Of a stretch of DNA of 64,000 nucleotides, positions 8,357 through 17,682 are shown in pieces; position 1 is the first letter of the stretch, and each line of letters starts with the position of its first letter. Source of the DNA: Vulcanimicrobiota bacterium (lineage in GTDB: Bacteria > Vulcanimicrobiota > Vulcanimicrobiia > Vulcanimicrobiales > Vulcanimicrobiaceae); NCBI GenBank assembly GCA_003151115.1, contig PLWS01000006.1, positions 87,753 to 151,752 of the forward strand. Direction: 5' to 3'. The notes under the pieces are model-generated. The model saw nothing but the letters and a program-made list of their open reading frames with translations, searched no databases and was not told the origin of the DNA. A program made the position numbers and the translations under genes.

Positions 8357-10033
8357 ATGGCAGCAGCAGCAATACACGCGGGCGGAGGACTAGCCGACCA
8401 CATACATCCGGAACCGCAAGGATTCGTCCGGAAGTACGTTTTTTCGATCGATCATAAGATCATCGGAATCCAGTACATGATCACAGCCTTCCTGTTCATG
8501 ATTTTGGGCGGGATGCTGGCCGAATTGATCCGCGTCCAACTCATGAAGGCCAGCGGCGGCCTGATGACGCCGGAGACCTACAACGAGGTCTATTCGGTTC
8601 ACGGTTCGACGATGGTGTGGCTGGTGATCATTCCGCTGCTGACCGGCGGATTCGGCAATTTGATCTTTCCGGTGCAGATCGGCGCGCGCGACGTCGCCTT
8701 TCCTTGGCTGAACATGCTGAGCTTCTGGCTCTTCCCGCCCGCCGGATTGATGCTGTACGCGTCGTTCCTGATGGGTGCGCCGACCGCGGGTTGGACGGAA
8801 TATCCGCCGATGTCGCTGCAAGGCGGGGCCGGCACCTCGATGTGGGCCGCAGCGATCTTTTTGATCGGCGTGAGCTCGACCATGACCGGCATAAACTTCT
8901 TGGTCACGATTCTCAAGATGCGCGCGCCCGGCATGACCTTCACACGCATGCCGCTCTTCGTTTGGGGACAGTTCGTCACCGCGCCGCTGTTGATGATCGC
9001 TACGACCGCGCTCGGTGCGGCGCTCGCGGCGCTCTTCGTGCAGCGCCAGTTCGGCGTCGCGTTCTTCGACCCGACGCGCGGCGGCAGTCCGCTGCTGTGG
9101 CAGCACATGTTTTGGTTCTACTCGCACCCGGCCGTCTACATTATGATCTTGCCGGCTTTCGGCATGATCTCCGAGATTCTCCCGACGTTCTCGCGCAAGC
9201 CGATCTTCGGCTACAAGATGATCGCGTTCTCATCGTGCGCGATCGCGATTCTCGGATTCATGGTCTGGGCGCACCACATGTTCACATCGGGATTGGCCCC
9301 GGCGCTGCAACTGCCGTTCATGGTGCTCACGATGCTGATCGCGATTCCGACCGGCGTCAAGATATTCTCGTGGGTCACGACGCTGTGGGGCGGCGTCATC
9401 CACATGACGACCTCGATGATGTTCGCGATCGGTTTCCTTGCGACGTTCACGCTGGGCGGAATCACGGGCGTCTTTTTAGCCGCGGTGCCGTTCGATCTGC
9501 ACGCACACGGCACGTACTTTATCGTCGCGCACTTGCACTACGTGCTCGTCGGCGGCAGTTTGATGGGCATTCTGGCCGGGCTTTTCTACTGGTATCCCAA
9601 GATGAGCGGCCGCCTGATGAACGAGACGCTCGGCAAATGGGCCTTCTGGCTGTTCTTCATCGGTTTCAACGGCACGTTCTTGCCGATGCACTGGCTGGGC
9701 ATGTGGGGCCAGCCGCGCCGCGTTGCGATGTACGATCCGCAATTCCAAGCCTGGAATCAAGTCGCGTCGTACTTTTCGTTCGTGATGACCGCCGCGCTGA
9801 TCTTGGTGCTCGTCAATGCGCTGTGGTCGATGCGTAACGGGAAACGCTCGGGTCCCAATCCGTGGAACGCGCGCACGCTCGAGTGGCAGATTCCCTCGCC
9901 GATGCCCTACTACAACTTCAAACACGTGCCGTCGGTTTTCGCCGCGCCTTACGACTTCGCCGAACCACTGCCGTATCGCGGTTTGGAAGAAGAACTCGAT
10001 GGCGCTCCACCGCCGGTGCCGGCGGCGCACTGA
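8357..10033 (+). CDS. ctaD: Cytochrome c oxidase subunit I, A2-type haem-copper oxidase
   Basis: Catalytic membrane subunit (558 residues, about 12 helices) reducing O2 at the haem a3-CuB centre. Metal ligands are visible: the low-spin haem histidine in VYSVHGSTM (near residue 82), the CuB histidine and cross-linked tyrosine in YSHPAVY (residues 255-261), WAHHMF (near 305) and VAHLHYVLVGG (near 390). YSHPxV, in place of GHPEV, is the hallmark of the A2 subfamily, which lacks the D-channel glutamate. The ATG at 8357 is preceded by TCGGAG. The stop shares one base with the ctaE start (TGATG). Confidence 0.97.
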   Translation: MAAAAIHAGGGLADHIHPEPQGFVRKYVFSIDHKIIGIQYMITAFLFMILGGMLAELIRVQLMKASGGLMTPETYNEVYSVHGSTMVWLVIIPLLTGGFGNLIFPVQIGARDVAFPWLNMLSFWLFPPAGLMLYASFLMGAPTAGWTEYPPMSLQGGAGTSMWAAAIFLIGVSSTMTGINFLVTILKMRAPGMTFTRMPLFVWGQFVTAPLLMIATTALGAALAALFVQRQFGVAFFDPTRGGSPLLWQHMFWFYSHPAVYIMILPAFGMISEILPTFSRKPIFGYKMIAFSSCAIAILGFMVWAHHMFTSGLAPALQLPFMVLTMLIAIPTGVKIFSWVTTLWGGVIHMTTSMMFAIGFLATFTLGGITGVFLAAVPFDLHAHGTYFIVAHLHYVLVGGSLMGILAGLFYWYPKMSGRLMNETLGKWAFWLFFIGFNGTFLPMHWLGMWGQPRRVAMYDPQFQAWNQVASYFSFVMTAALILVLVNALWSMRNGKRSGPNPWNARTLEWQIPSPMPYYNFKHVPSVFAAPYDFAEPLPYRGLEEELDGAPPPVPAAH

Positions 10034-10641
10034 TGGCCGTCGCAAGCGTTACACAGCGCGGATACGGCGGGCTCGCCGAGGAGCCGGATCAACTTTACGT
10101 TGAGACGCGCGAACTGCGTATCCAGGGCTTCTTGCTGTTCATGGTCAGCGACTTGGTGCTCTTCTCGTCGTTCATCTTCGCTTATCTGTATCTGCGCAAC
10201 AGCGGCCAAGGTTGGCCGGCGGGCGGACCCAAGCTCGACATCGCGCTGGCCGCGGTCAACTCGATCGTCCTGTTCGGATCCGGCGCGACGATGCACTTTG
10301 CGCTCGAAAATTGGAAGCACGGCAGCTTTTCGAAGTTCGCAAACTGGATCGTGATGACGATCATCCTCGGCGCGGGCTTCTTGAGCGGCCAGGTGCTCGA
10401 ATACATTCACATCGGCGCGCGGTGGAGCAGCGGCATTTTCGGCGCTTCGTTCTACACGCTAACCGGCATGCACGGCCTGCACGTGTTCGCGGGAATCATT
10501 TATCTCACCGTGCTGCTGCTGCAGGCGGCGCAAGGCAAGTACACATTCACCAAGTACACCGGCTTGACGCTCGGCACGCTCTACTGGCATTTCGTCGACG
10601 TCATCTGGGTCGTGCTGTTCTCGATCTTCTATCTACTGTGA
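10033..10641 (+). CDS. ctaE: Cytochrome c oxidase subunit III, five-helix form
   Basis: Structural subunit of the oxidase, 202 residues with about five membrane helices. The length fits the short form lacking the first two helices of mitochondrial COX3. Typical signatures are GFLLFMVSDLVLFSSFI, FYTLTGMHGLHVFAGI and YWHFVDVIWVVLF. The ATG at 10033 overlaps the ctaD stop by one base (TGATG), indicating translational coupling. Two very small membrane-protein genes follow within eight bases and may encode accessory subunits. Confidence 0.95.
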   Translation: MAVASVTQRGYGGLAEEPDQLYVETRELRIQGFLLFMVSDLVLFSSFIFAYLYLRNSGQGWPAGGPKLDIALAAVNSIVLFGSGATMHFALENWKHGSFSKFANWIVMTIILGAGFLSGQVLEYIHIGARWSSGIFGASFYTLTGMHGLHVFAGIIYLTVLLLQAAQGKYTFTKYTGLTLGTLYWHFVDVIWVVLFSIFYLL

Positions 10642-10648
10642 GGCGCTG

Positions 10649-10861
10649 ATGGAAGCTAACGTAGCCCACGTCGAACGCATCCTGGCGATATTCTTCGGCA
10701 TCGTCGTCTTTCTCGTCGCCGTCATTGCGCTGCGAAACGACTGGAAGAGTCAAGGCATCGAGAACCAAGTCTTCAAGATCATGCTCGGCCTGCTCGCGCT
10801 GGGTGCTATTCTCGGCATCCTCGCCGCGCTGGGCGTGCTTATCGGGAAAGGGGTCGCTTGA
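10649..10861 (+). CDS. Small two-helix membrane protein of the oxidase operon
   Basis: A 70-residue protein with two hydrophobic helices (about 8-28 and 42-64) joined by a basic, polar loop (RNDWKSQGIE). ATG at 10649 follows GAGGCG at a suitable distance and starts seven bases after ctaE. Its position suggests a subunit-IV-like or assembly protein of the A2 oxidase, but I see no diagnostic motif. The TGA overlaps the next ATG by one base. Confidence 0.75.
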   Translation: MEANVAHVERILAIFFGIVVFLVAVIALRNDWKSQGIENQVFKIMLGLLALGAILGILAALGVLIGKGVA

Positions 10862-11049
10862 TGTACGATCCGTTAGACCAACGGGGCGTGCCTGCCAGCC
10901 GCGGAATGCCGATGGCGGTGCGCATCGCCGCGCTGATCGGAGTTCTCTGCATCTTCGGGATCGGCGCCTCCGTCGTGATGCTCTCCGGCTACGGCCACTG
11001 GTGGCCCGATCAGAAGGCGATGCGGATTCCGCTCAGCACGCCGCACTAG
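10861..11049 (+). CDS. Small single-helix membrane protein of the oxidase operon
   Basis: A 62-residue protein with one membrane helix (about residues 20-42, VRIAALIGVLCIFGIGASVV) and a short tail after the helix rich in glycine, histidine and tryptophan (GYGHWWPDQ). I chose ATG 10861, which overlaps the previous stop (TGATG), over the in-frame TTG at 10858. It is last in the oxidase operon, ending three bases before the convergent genes. Function unknown; a small oxidase subunit is plausible. Confidence 0.68.
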   Translation: MYDPLDQRGVPASRGMPMAVRIAALIGVLCIFGIGASVVMLSGYGHWWPDQKAMRIPLSTPH

Positions 11050-11052
11050 CCG

Positions 11053-11532
11053 CTAGCGGAGGTTCTGCTCTTTTACAAACTCCCAAAAGCGATCGTCGCG
11101 CTGCAACGTCCGGTTGTAGAGATACTGCGCGAGCGCCCAAGCCGGTAAGCCGAAGATCAAGACCGCGAAGAACGCGTAAGGAATCCCCGCGGCGATAACC
11201 ACCGGATTCAATCCGTCAAGTAGTCCCTTGGGACCGTAGTGCATCATGTCCCAGTCGCCGAGTTTTGTAGCGAAGTAGTTGTGCGTGGTGCTGGCGCGCA
11301 CCAACCCGATTCCGATATAGGTGGAATACGCGAATACGGCCGCTTCGAAGAGGAAGTTCATGAGCTCGCTCTTGCGTAACGCGAATGCGGCTGCAACGAC
11401 GGCGGCCATCGAGATTGCCGGCGCGACGAGCGGATGCCAGTCCGTTGCTTCGACTAACTCGGCGGCGCCGAAGCCGATCGCGATGCCGAGCGGGACCAGC
11501 AGCGCCAGAAGCTTCCAAGATAGGCGATCCAT
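11053..11532 (-). CDS. Membrane protein of unknown function
   Basis: A 159-residue protein with about four hydrophobic segments (near residues 7-25, 34-50, 58-78 and 108-132) and a charged C-terminus. I do not recognise the family. It starts at an ATG that shares one base with the upstream gene's stop (TAATG). It is last in a five-gene minus-strand operon with ctaA, ctaB and an MFS transporter, so a role in respiratory-complex biogenesis is conceivable but unproven. Confidence 0.7.
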   Translation of the reverse strand: MDRLSWKLLALLVPLGIAIGFGAAELVEATDWHPLVAPAISMAAVVAAAFALRKSELMNFLFEAAVFAYSTYIGIGLVRASTTHNYFATKLGDWDMMHYGPKGLLDGLNPVVIAAGIPYAFFAVLIFGLPAWALAQYLYNRTLQRDDRFWEFVKEQNLR

Positions 11533-12107
11533 TAGCGCCGCATTTTCTGCGAAATACCGATCGCGAGCGTCGGAAGTTCGTCGGGTAGAACGCCGGTCGA
11601 CTTTCCGTCCACCTTGTGAATGCCGCCGTACTCGGAAAATTCGACGTGCGCCGCTATGGTGGTGTTGAGGATGCGATGCGTGCCGAAGAATTCCCATTCG
11701 CAGCAGAGCTGCGAATCTTCGAAAAGCACGGCGACGTAGCCCGTAGATTGCGGTTCGGAGAAATCGTCCGGCCCGCGATAGCGCACGTAGCCGTCGACGA
11801 CGTAGATCGGCTTGAAGGTCTGCGCGTAAGCGATGAACGGCGCGACGAGCAGCGCGACCAGATAGATCGCAAAACCGATTGCCATAATTCCGAAGATGGG
11901 AGCGAGAATCCACAGATCGTGCGGCTTGGCAACGCGTGCGCGCCAAACGATTCCCCAGGTCATCAGCGCGAAGAAAACCGTGCCCAGCAGCGGCTCGATT
12001 GCAATCGCGAATCGACCGGTCAGTCCGCGCCATACGATTTCGCGCTCGCGTTCGGTCCATGGCCTTCCGGCCAAATGCCGCCCGAGCCTCACCCCGGGAG
12101 CCTTCAT
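11532..12107 (-). CDS. Membrane-anchored protein of unknown function
   Basis: A 191-residue protein (starting MKAPGVRLGR; a longer frame to 12176 exists but lacks support). Two membrane helices lie near residues 40-60 and 70-95. A C-terminal beta-rich soluble domain follows (YVVDGYVRYRGPD, GYVAVLFEDSQLCCEWEF). The visible domain resembles a small extracytoplasmic beta domain, but I cannot name it. It lies ten bases after the MFS gene and is coupled to the following membrane-protein gene by a one-base overlap. Confidence 0.7.
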   Translation of the reverse strand: MKAPGVRLGRHLAGRPWTEREREIVWRGLTGRFAIAIEPLLGTVFFALMTWGIVWRARVAKPHDLWILAPIFGIMAIGFAIYLVALLVAPFIAYAQTFKPIYVVDGYVRYRGPDDFSEPQSTGYVAVLFEDSQLCCEWEFFGTHRILNTTIAAHVEFSEYGGIHKVDGKSTGVLPDELPTLAIGISQKMRR

Positions 12108-12117
12108 GTTGAGGCGG

Positions 12118-13479
12118 TTAGTATTCCACGCGGGCTGCCAGTTCGGCTCTCCGCGGCGCAAGGAAGAGCGATACAACCAGCGCCAGCAGCGCCAACGCAG
12201 CGAACGTGAGATAGGTCCAGCGGTAAGACGAATCGTCCGAGACCGCCGCCGTCATGATGCCGCCGGCAATCGAGCCGCCCAGGATTTGGCCGACGATCAG
12301 GAATTGGCTCAGGAGTCCGAGCGCGGTCGCGCGCGAGCCCGACGGGGCTTCGTTCGTGATGATATAGCGCGTCGGCGCACCCAGCAGCGCGCCGAAGCCG
12401 ACGCCGGCGACGATCATCGCCAGCACCGCGAGCGCCAGGGAATGAAAACCGAGCGCGAAGATCGCCAAGCCCAGTTCGGTGAACAGCGTCCCGGCCAGCA
12501 AAACGTTGCGGCTGCCGATTCGATCGAGGGCGCGTCCCGAAAATGGAATCACGACGACGAACGCGAGCGCGCCGATCGCTGCGATGGCGCCCGCGCCTGC
12601 GTAGGAGAGATGTTCGGCGCCGACCAGGACGACCGGAACGAAAAAGAGCGAGCCTTCGAGCATGCCGATGATCAGCTCGAGAAAATACGTTTTCAAAAGC
12701 TGAGGATTACGCAAGAGGCCGGGCGGCAGAATCGGAAACTCGATCGCACGCTGTCTGAGCCAAAAGCCGGCCAGTAAAAGGCCACCCGTAATGATCGGAA
12801 CGGCATGCGTTCCGGTGATGCCGTACATAAGGAAGAGCAAGCCCGTTGCCAAGAGGGCCAGTCCGAAAACGTCGAGCGGGCCTTTGCGTTTGGGCGCTTC
12901 GGAAGACAGCTCGCGCAGCGCGAAGACGATGACCGCGCCGCCGATCGCAAAGTTCGGCACGAAGATCCAGCGCCACGAAACGAAGTGCGTAACCAGGCCG
13001 CCGTAGAGCGGACCGATGATGGCGGCCAAACCCCACGTGGCTGCGATCAATCCCAGCGCCGCTCCGCGGCGCGCGTGCGGCACGCGGTCGCCGACCGCGG
13101 CCGTCGCTACTGGGAAGATACCGCCCGCGCCCAACGCTTGGATCGCGCGCGCCAATAAAAGCGTGCTGTAATCCTGGGCGGTGATGGCCAGCGCGCTGCC
13201 CGCCAGGAAGATCAGAATGCACAGAATGTAGATCGGTTTGCGGCCGTAGCGATCGGCGAGCGTGCTCATGACCGCGATGCTGACGACGGTCATCAGCAGA
13301 TAGAGCGTGAAGACCCACGACAGATCGCCATTGGCGGCGCCGAATTCTTGTCCGAGCGCGGGCAGCGCGGGCGCCAGTACGCTCAGGTCGAGCGCACCCA
13401 GAAAAACGCCTAATCCTAAGGTAAGAAGCAGTGGGAGTGCGGCGCGCATATCCGGGTCGTTGCGCAGGTCCGGATTCAC
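12118..13479 (-). CDS. MFS transporter, drug-efflux type
   Basis: Predicted proton-driven exporter of 453 residues with 12-14 helices. [16 protein letters not shown] in helix 1 and DRYGRKP (motif A, loop 2-3) are classic drug/H+ antiporter signatures. [15 protein letters not shown] matches the motif B/C region. Substrate unknown. GTG at 13479 overlaps the ctaB stop by four bases; an ATG at 13449 (MRAALPLLL) is an alternative. Its insertion between ctaB and two membrane-protein genes of a haem-A operon is unusual. Confidence 0.9.
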   Translation of the reverse strand: MNPDLRNDPDMRAALPLLLTLGLGVFLGALDLSVLAPALPALGQEFGAANGDLSWVFTLYLLMTVVSIAVMSTLADRYGRKPIYILCILIFLAGSALAITAQDYSTLLLARAIQALGAGGIFPVATAAVGDRVPHARRGAALGLIAATWGLAAIIGPLYGGLVTHFVSWRWIFVPNFAIGGAVIVFALRELSSEAPKRKGPLDVFGLALLATGLLFLMYGITGTHAVPIITGGLLLAGFWLRQRAIEFPILPPGLLRNPQLLKTYFLELIIGMLEGSLFFVPVVLVGAEHLSYAGAGAIAAIGALAFVVVIPFSGRALDRIGSRNVLLAGTLFTELGLAIFALGFHSLALAVLAMIVAGVGFGALLGAPTRYIITNEAPSGSRATALGLLSQFLIVGQILGGSIAGGIMTAAVSDDSSYRWTYLTFAALALLALVVSLFLAPRRAELAARVEY

Positions 13480-14390
13480 GAGACGATCCGGTCGATCACC
13501 ATGAAGGCGCAGATCAGCGCGAGATAGAGCAGAGAGAAACGGAAGAGCGCGCGGGCGGCCGCTTCACCGTCACGCCGCAGCCGTACCGCATATACGATGA
13601 ACGCTCCGCCCAGCATTACGGCGCCCGCGAAATAGATCGCGCCCAGGACGTGCAAGGGAAAGAAAAGTGCGAGCGTTACCGCGACCAGCGCCCACGTGTA
13701 TGCGACGATGGCGCGCTTGGTGCGGCGTTCGCCGACGACATTGGGAAGCATCGGAATGGCGGCCTTGGCGTAATCGTTTTCGCTGTTGAGCGCCAGCGCC
13801 CAGAAGTGCGGCGGCGTCCACAAGAAGATGATCGCGAAGAGTCCGAGCGCCGGTCCACCGATCGCATGCGTGACCGCGGCCCACCCGACGAGCGGCGGAA
13901 TAGCGCCGGCGGCGCCGCCGATGACGATATTCTGCGGCGTGCGGCGTTTGAGCCACATCGTGTAGATCCCGACGTAGTAAACGTTGCCCGCCAGCGACAG
14001 CCACGCCGCCAGCGGGTTGACGCGAAAATAGAAGATGCTGAACGAGAGCACGCCCATGACGACGGCGTGCGTCGTTGCCGCCAGAATCGAGATGCGCTGC
14101 GCGGGAATCGGCCGAGACTGCGTGCGCCGCATGAGCTTGTCGATATCCGCATCGTAGACGCAGTTGAGCGTGCCGGCCGACATTGCCGCAAGCGCGCCTC
14201 CAAGCATCGTCCAACCAAACAACGCGAGCGGCGGCATGCCTTTTGCCGCCATCAGCATGGCGGCCGCGGTTGTGATCAGCAGCAGATACATGATGCGCGG
14301 TTTGCCGAGGTCGTAATAGTCGGCCAAGCGCGAGGCGAACGCGGCGATACGCGATTGGGAGATATTCTCTGCGCGAACCGAAACGCTCAT
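13476..14390 (-). CDS. ctaB: Protohaem IX farnesyltransferase (haem O synthase)
   Basis: UbiA-family integral-membrane prenyltransferase, 304 residues, converting haem B to haem O, the first step of haem A synthesis. The active-site aspartate motif [16 protein letters not shown] is near residues 78-93, and a second aspartate-poor loop is at [17 protein letters not shown], as usual for CtaB. The start MSVSVRAEN at 14390 overlaps the ctaA stop (ATGA), so I preferred it to longer frames. It feeds the A2 oxidase encoded convergently. Confidence 0.95.
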   Translation of the reverse strand: MSVSVRAENISQSRIAAFASRLADYYDLGKPRIMYLLLITTAAAMLMAAKGMPPLALFGWTMLGGALAAMSAGTLNCVYDADIDKLMRRTQSRPIPAQRISILAATTHAVVMGVLSFSIFYFRVNPLAAWLSLAGNVYYVGIYTMWLKRRTPQNIVIGGAAGAIPPLVGWAAVTHAIGGPALGLFAIIFLWTPPHFWALALNSENDYAKAAIPMLPNVVGERRTKRAIVAYTWALVAVTLALFFPLHVLGAIYFAGAVMLGGAFIVYAVRLRRDGEAAARALFRFSLLYLALICAFMVIDRIVS

Positions 14391-15289
14391 TGCGCCTGCA
14401 CCGGTTCGCGCGCGGGCAAAGCGTCGAGCACCGCAAGCGTGGTCGCGCATGCGAACGCCAGAAAGATCAGCGCGGCGTTAGCGGCATGCGCTTCGCGCAG
14501 ATCGAGCGGCAGCCGCAAGGCGACGTTGAGCAAGCCCAACACGATTTGAACGAAGACCAGCGCCAGCGCGACGGTCGTCCAAGCGCGCACGCGCGCGCTT
14601 GCGCCCTGCGTCCACGCGAACGCAAACGCGCCGACCGCTGCCAGCAAAGAAGAAGCGGCGGCGAACCGGTGCAGCATCTGTACGAACTGCCCGTTGCCGA
14701 AGACGACGACATTGCCCGCGCATCCCGGAATCGTGACGCAAGCCAAGCCGGCTCCGCTCGAGCTCACGTACGCGCCGACGCACATGGTAATGAAAGCGAC
14801 GCTTGCGGCAAACGCGAGCACGACGGCGACGGCCCGCGCGTTTCCGTTCGATCGCCCGGAGCGTTCGGCCGCGGCGAAGATGGCGAGCGCCGCTAACGAC
14901 GCGATCAGCGCCATCGCGGTTCCCCAGTGCCAAACAACGGAGATGGGCGTATTGGAAAGTTTGACCGTCGCGGCGCCCAGGAAGATTTGAAAAAGAAAGA
15001 GCGCGCCGGCCAGAATCGCAGCCGCGCGCAGGTATGGAGTCGAGGCGTAACGCCGGTTCAGCGCGCGAGCGATCGTCACCACGACGAGCGCGCTGAGGGC
15101 GACTGCCGTGAAACGGTGCGCCCACTCCCAAATCACCCCGCCGTCGAACGCCGGCACGATCCGGCCGCGGCAAAGGGGATAATCCGGGCAAGTCATTCCC
15201 GCGCCGTTGATGCGCGTCCAACTTCCGAGCAGCACTTCGCCGAAGGCAACCGCGACGGCGCACCAGGCCAGTCGCGCCAAGCTTGTCAC
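14387..15289 (-). CDS. ctaA: Haem A synthase (COX15/CtaA family)
   Basis: Eight-helix membrane enzyme (300 residues) oxidising haem O to haem A. The four conserved haem-ligand histidines are visible in WEWAHRFTA, VVWHWGTA, MLHRFAA and REAHAANAA. GSWTRINGAGMTCPDYPLC, near the N-terminus, has the family's paired cysteines in the first extracytoplasmic loop; a second Cys pair is in ACVTIPGCAG. The start is GTG at 15289 with GAAGG just upstream. It is the first gene of the ctaA-ctaB-MFS operon. Confidence 0.95.
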   Translation of the reverse strand: MTSLARLAWCAVAVAFGEVLLGSWTRINGAGMTCPDYPLCRGRIVPAFDGGVIWEWAHRFTAVALSALVVVTIARALNRRYASTPYLRAAAILAGALFLFQIFLGAATVKLSNTPISVVWHWGTAMALIASLAALAIFAAAERSGRSNGNARAVAVVLAFAASVAFITMCVGAYVSSSGAGLACVTIPGCAGNVVVFGNGQFVQMLHRFAAASSLLAAVGAFAFAWTQGASARVRAWTTVALALVFVQIVLGLLNVALRLPLDLREAHAANAALIFLAFACATTLAVLDALPAREPVQAQ

Positions 15290-15327
15290 AAGGCCTTCAG
15301 TTTAGCCCCGAGGGCGAGGAACCTACA

Positions 15328-15345
15328 ACGACCAGTGTCGGTCGT
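15328..15345. terminator. Small hairpin between ctaA and the secreted-protein gene
   Basis: ACGACC (15328-15333) pairs with GGTCGT (15340-15345) around a six-base loop, in the 59-base spacer between two minus-strand genes. No T-run follows on the minus strand, so it is at best a weak or factor-assisted terminator for the upstream gene. Confidence 0.3.
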
Positions 15346-15348
15346 GAA

Positions 15349-16143
15349 TCAGCAGCGGGCTAGGGCGGCGGTCACGTGCTGCGCGGCGCCGTTTTCATCG
15401 TTCGTGATGTCCGGCAGGCGCGATTCGAAGTCTTTGGCGGCGGCGGTCGCTTGCTGAGTGGCGGTCGGATGGTCGATGTCGTGCCCGAGCGGAGCGGGGC
15501 GCATACCGGACGAGGGGTCGATGGTGCCGCGGTTGCCGTCGACTCCCGGATTGGGGCGGGTATCTGCTACCGTCGCAATATACGGATCCGGAACGCCGAA
15601 TACCGCACGGTTGGCTTGCATCTGCGCTTCCGTGAAAGTCGCCATATCTTGGAAATCGACCGCGGCCAGATAGCCGTTGAGGTCGCGGGCGATTTTCTGC
15701 TGACGCCACAGCGCGCCGCCGAGCGCGTCCGCAAACGCTTTCAGTTCTTTCTTCTCTTGCGGATCTGTCGATTTTTCAGCGAGAGCGCGCAAGCGTTTCA
15801 CTTCGTCGTCGGCGGAACGCGATTGCAGCGTGACGTTCTTTGCAAAATCACCGAGTGCTTGCAATCCATTGCGGCGGTGAATCGGATTGCCGTCGTCGAG
15901 ATTGACGGCACGCAGGCGCGTAATTACTTGCTGGAGCTGCACGTCGTTGTTGAGCGCACTGCCGATCGCGCTGTTCGCGTGCGTGACGATCTCCGCGCAG
16001 CGCGACGTCGAGCGGACGTTCGCGATAACTTTAAGTGCCGGAGCCGGGGAAGGTGCGGCGACCGGCGGCGGAGCGGCGGCGAAACCGGCGGCGGGGACCA
16101 GGAGCGCGGCGGTGGCGGCGATGACGGCGAGTCTGTACAGCAT
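15349..16143 (-). CDS. Secreted protein of unknown function
   Basis: A 264-residue protein. I chose the ATG at 16143 (MLYRLAVIAATAALLV), preceded by GAGAGG, which yields a clear Sec signal peptide with a likely cut after GFAAA. A proline/alanine linker follows, then a helical region with heptad-like charge (SADDEVKRLRALAEKSTDP..) that could form a coiled coil, then a low-complexity tail. No recognised catalytic motif. Probably periplasmic. It is divergent from the lipoprotein gene, 67 bases away. Confidence 0.75.
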   Translation of the reverse strand: MLYRLAVIAATAALLVPAAGFAAAPPPVAAPSPAPALKVIANVRSTSRCAEIVTHANSAIGSALNNDVQLQQVITRLRAVNLDDGNPIHRRNGLQALGDFAKNVTLQSRSADDEVKRLRALAEKSTDPQEKKELKAFADALGGALWRQQKIARDLNGYLAAVDFQDMATFTEAQMQANRAVFGVPDPYIATVADTRPNPGVDGNRGTIDPSSGMRPAPLGHDIDHPTATQQATAAAKDFESRLPDITNDENGAAQHVTAALARC

Positions 16144-16210
16144 CGGTAACCTCTCTGCTATAGAATGCACCCGCAGGGCGCCGCGTGACAATACCTCGAA
16201 CGCCCTGCGC

Positions 16211-16642
16211 GTGAAGCGCCTCTGGGCTTTGGCCGCCCTTCTGGTCTTGGCCGGCTGCCGGGACGTGCGAGTGCAGACCCTTCGACAGGGCGAGACGGCG
16301 GTACTCGGAGGGAACGAACTTGTCGTCGTGCGCGACGCACCCTCGCTCGAGCGGCTCGGAATTCACGCTCCGGTGCGATTCCGCGCCGAGTTCGGCGTCG
16401 TGCTCCTGATGGGGCCGCACGATCGTTCGGGCTACAAGCAGATCATCGAGTCGATCCGTTCGCGCGCCGATCGTTTCCGCGTCGTGGCCTTCGAAGCGCC
16501 GCCCGCCGACGGCGGCCAGCCGTCGAGCCGATACCGAACCTTTACATTGTGGATCGTCCCGAACTCCGCGTACCGGCGCGGCGTGCGGGTCGAAGTCGTG
16601 ACGCCGGCGGACGAACCGATTACGTCGACGGAATTGCCCTAA
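16211..16642 (+). CDS. Lipoprotein, possibly PrcB-like
   Basis: A 143-residue protein starting at GTG 16211 (MKRLWALAALL). The signal sequence ends in a lipobox LAGC at residues 13-16, predicting a lipid-anchored periplasmic protein. The mature part has alternating strands (VVLLMGPHDRSGYKQIIESI, TFTLWIVP) that weakly resemble the PrcB C-terminal domain; that match is from memory and unverified. It is first in a run that continues with the alanine-racemase-like gene 17 bases on. Confidence 0.72.
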   Translation: MKRLWALAALLVLAGCRDVRVQTLRQGETAVLGGNELVVVRDAPSLERLGIHAPVRFRAEFGVVLLMGPHDRSGYKQIIESIRSRADRFRVVAFEAPPADGGQPSSRYRTFTLWIVPNSAYRRGVRVEVVTPADEPITSTELP

Positions 16643-16659
16643 ACGGCAAGGCAAGCGTA

Positions 16660-17682
16660 TTGCGTCCGGCGATCTCTCTCGATGCAAACGTGCTCGCGGC
16701 AAACGCGCGCGCATGGAGCGAATTTGCGGGCGTGCCTGTTCGCGCGGTCGTGAAATGCGACGGCTACGGCTGGGGTGCCGGCGCGATCGTGCGCGCGCTC
16801 CGTGGCACGGTACAAAGTTATTGTGTGGCCGACGCGGACGAATTGCGCGCGTTGCGCGCGCACACGTCGGCGCCCGCGATCGTCTTCGGCGCGGTGCCGC
16901 TTGCGCGTTTTGGCGAAGTGCTCGACGCGGGCGCACAGCCCACGATTTCCAATGCGCAGGAGCTCGCGGCTGCGGCGCAGTGGTTTGGAGCGCATTCCAG
17001 ACCGTTACGCGTGCGCGTAGGCATACGAATGGCGGCCGCATGGAGCGGTCTGGACCCAGCGGATCTCGCGCTCTTCGCACTCGAGCTGCGAGCGGCGTCG
17101 GCCGAAGTGGAGGCATGGACGCACATCACCGATATGAACGACGCGCAGCGGCAGTTGAGCATTTTTGAAAACGCCTTGCGCGAGCTTTCGCGCGCGGGCG
17201 TACGCGTTACGGAGAGCGACGTCTGCAGCACCTTTCCGCTGGCCGGCGGGATCCGGTCGGGCTCGTCGGTACGGATCGGGGTGGGGCTTTTCGGAGCGAC
17301 GGGCGGCCCTGCGGTTCCCGGCGTTGCATGCGCGTTGCGGTTCAGCGCTCCGGTTATCCGCGTTGAGCGACATTCGGCGGGGACACGGATCGGGTATGGG
17401 GGTACCATGCTCGGGATGGATTGCACGGTCGCAATACTCCGCAGCGGTTTCGGCGATGGGCTGCCCGCAAGTATCGAAGGCAAGAACGGCGTACTGATGG
17501 CCGGCATGCAGTACTCCGCCGTACGCGCCGACGCGCTTGGTCCGGACGCGCGTGAATACCTTTGGCTCGATCGCCATGCCGATCTGGACGACTTTGCACG
17601 TGCGGCCGGACGTCCGGTCCACGAGATCGTGACGCAGCTCGGAAGCTGTGCCCGAGCCGCGATGTTAGAAGAAACGGTGTGA
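16660..17682 (+). CDS. Alanine racemase-like PLP enzyme, divergent
   Basis: A 340-residue fold-type III PLP enzyme. AVVKCDGYGWGAGAI carries the PLP lysine (family pattern VVKAxAYGHG), and RIGYGGT keeps the region of the catalytic tyrosine. AILRSGFGDGLP matches the conserved IGYADG segment with Phe in place of Tyr. The GRxxMDQ segment near the C-terminus of true alanine racemases is not recognisable (MAGMQYSAVRAD instead). TTG 16660, with AAGG eight bases before it, fits best; the open frame extends to 16549 inside the lipoprotein gene. Expected to interconvert L/D-alanine or a related amino acid. The stop overlaps GH130 (TGATG). Confidence 0.82.
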   Translation: MRPAISLDANVLAANARAWSEFAGVPVRAVVKCDGYGWGAGAIVRALRGTVQSYCVADADELRALRAHTSAPAIVFGAVPLARFGEVLDAGAQPTISNAQELAAAAQWFGAHSRPLRVRVGIRMAAAWSGLDPADLALFALELRAASAEVEAWTHITDMNDAQRQLSIFENALRELSRAGVRVTESDVCSTFPLAGGIRSGSSVRIGVGLFGATGGPAVPGVACALRFSAPVIRVERHSAGTRIGYGGTMLGMDCTVAILRSGFGDGLPASIEGKNGVLMAGMQYSAVRADALGPDAREYLWLDRHADLDDFARAAGRPVHEIVTQLGSCARAAMLEETV

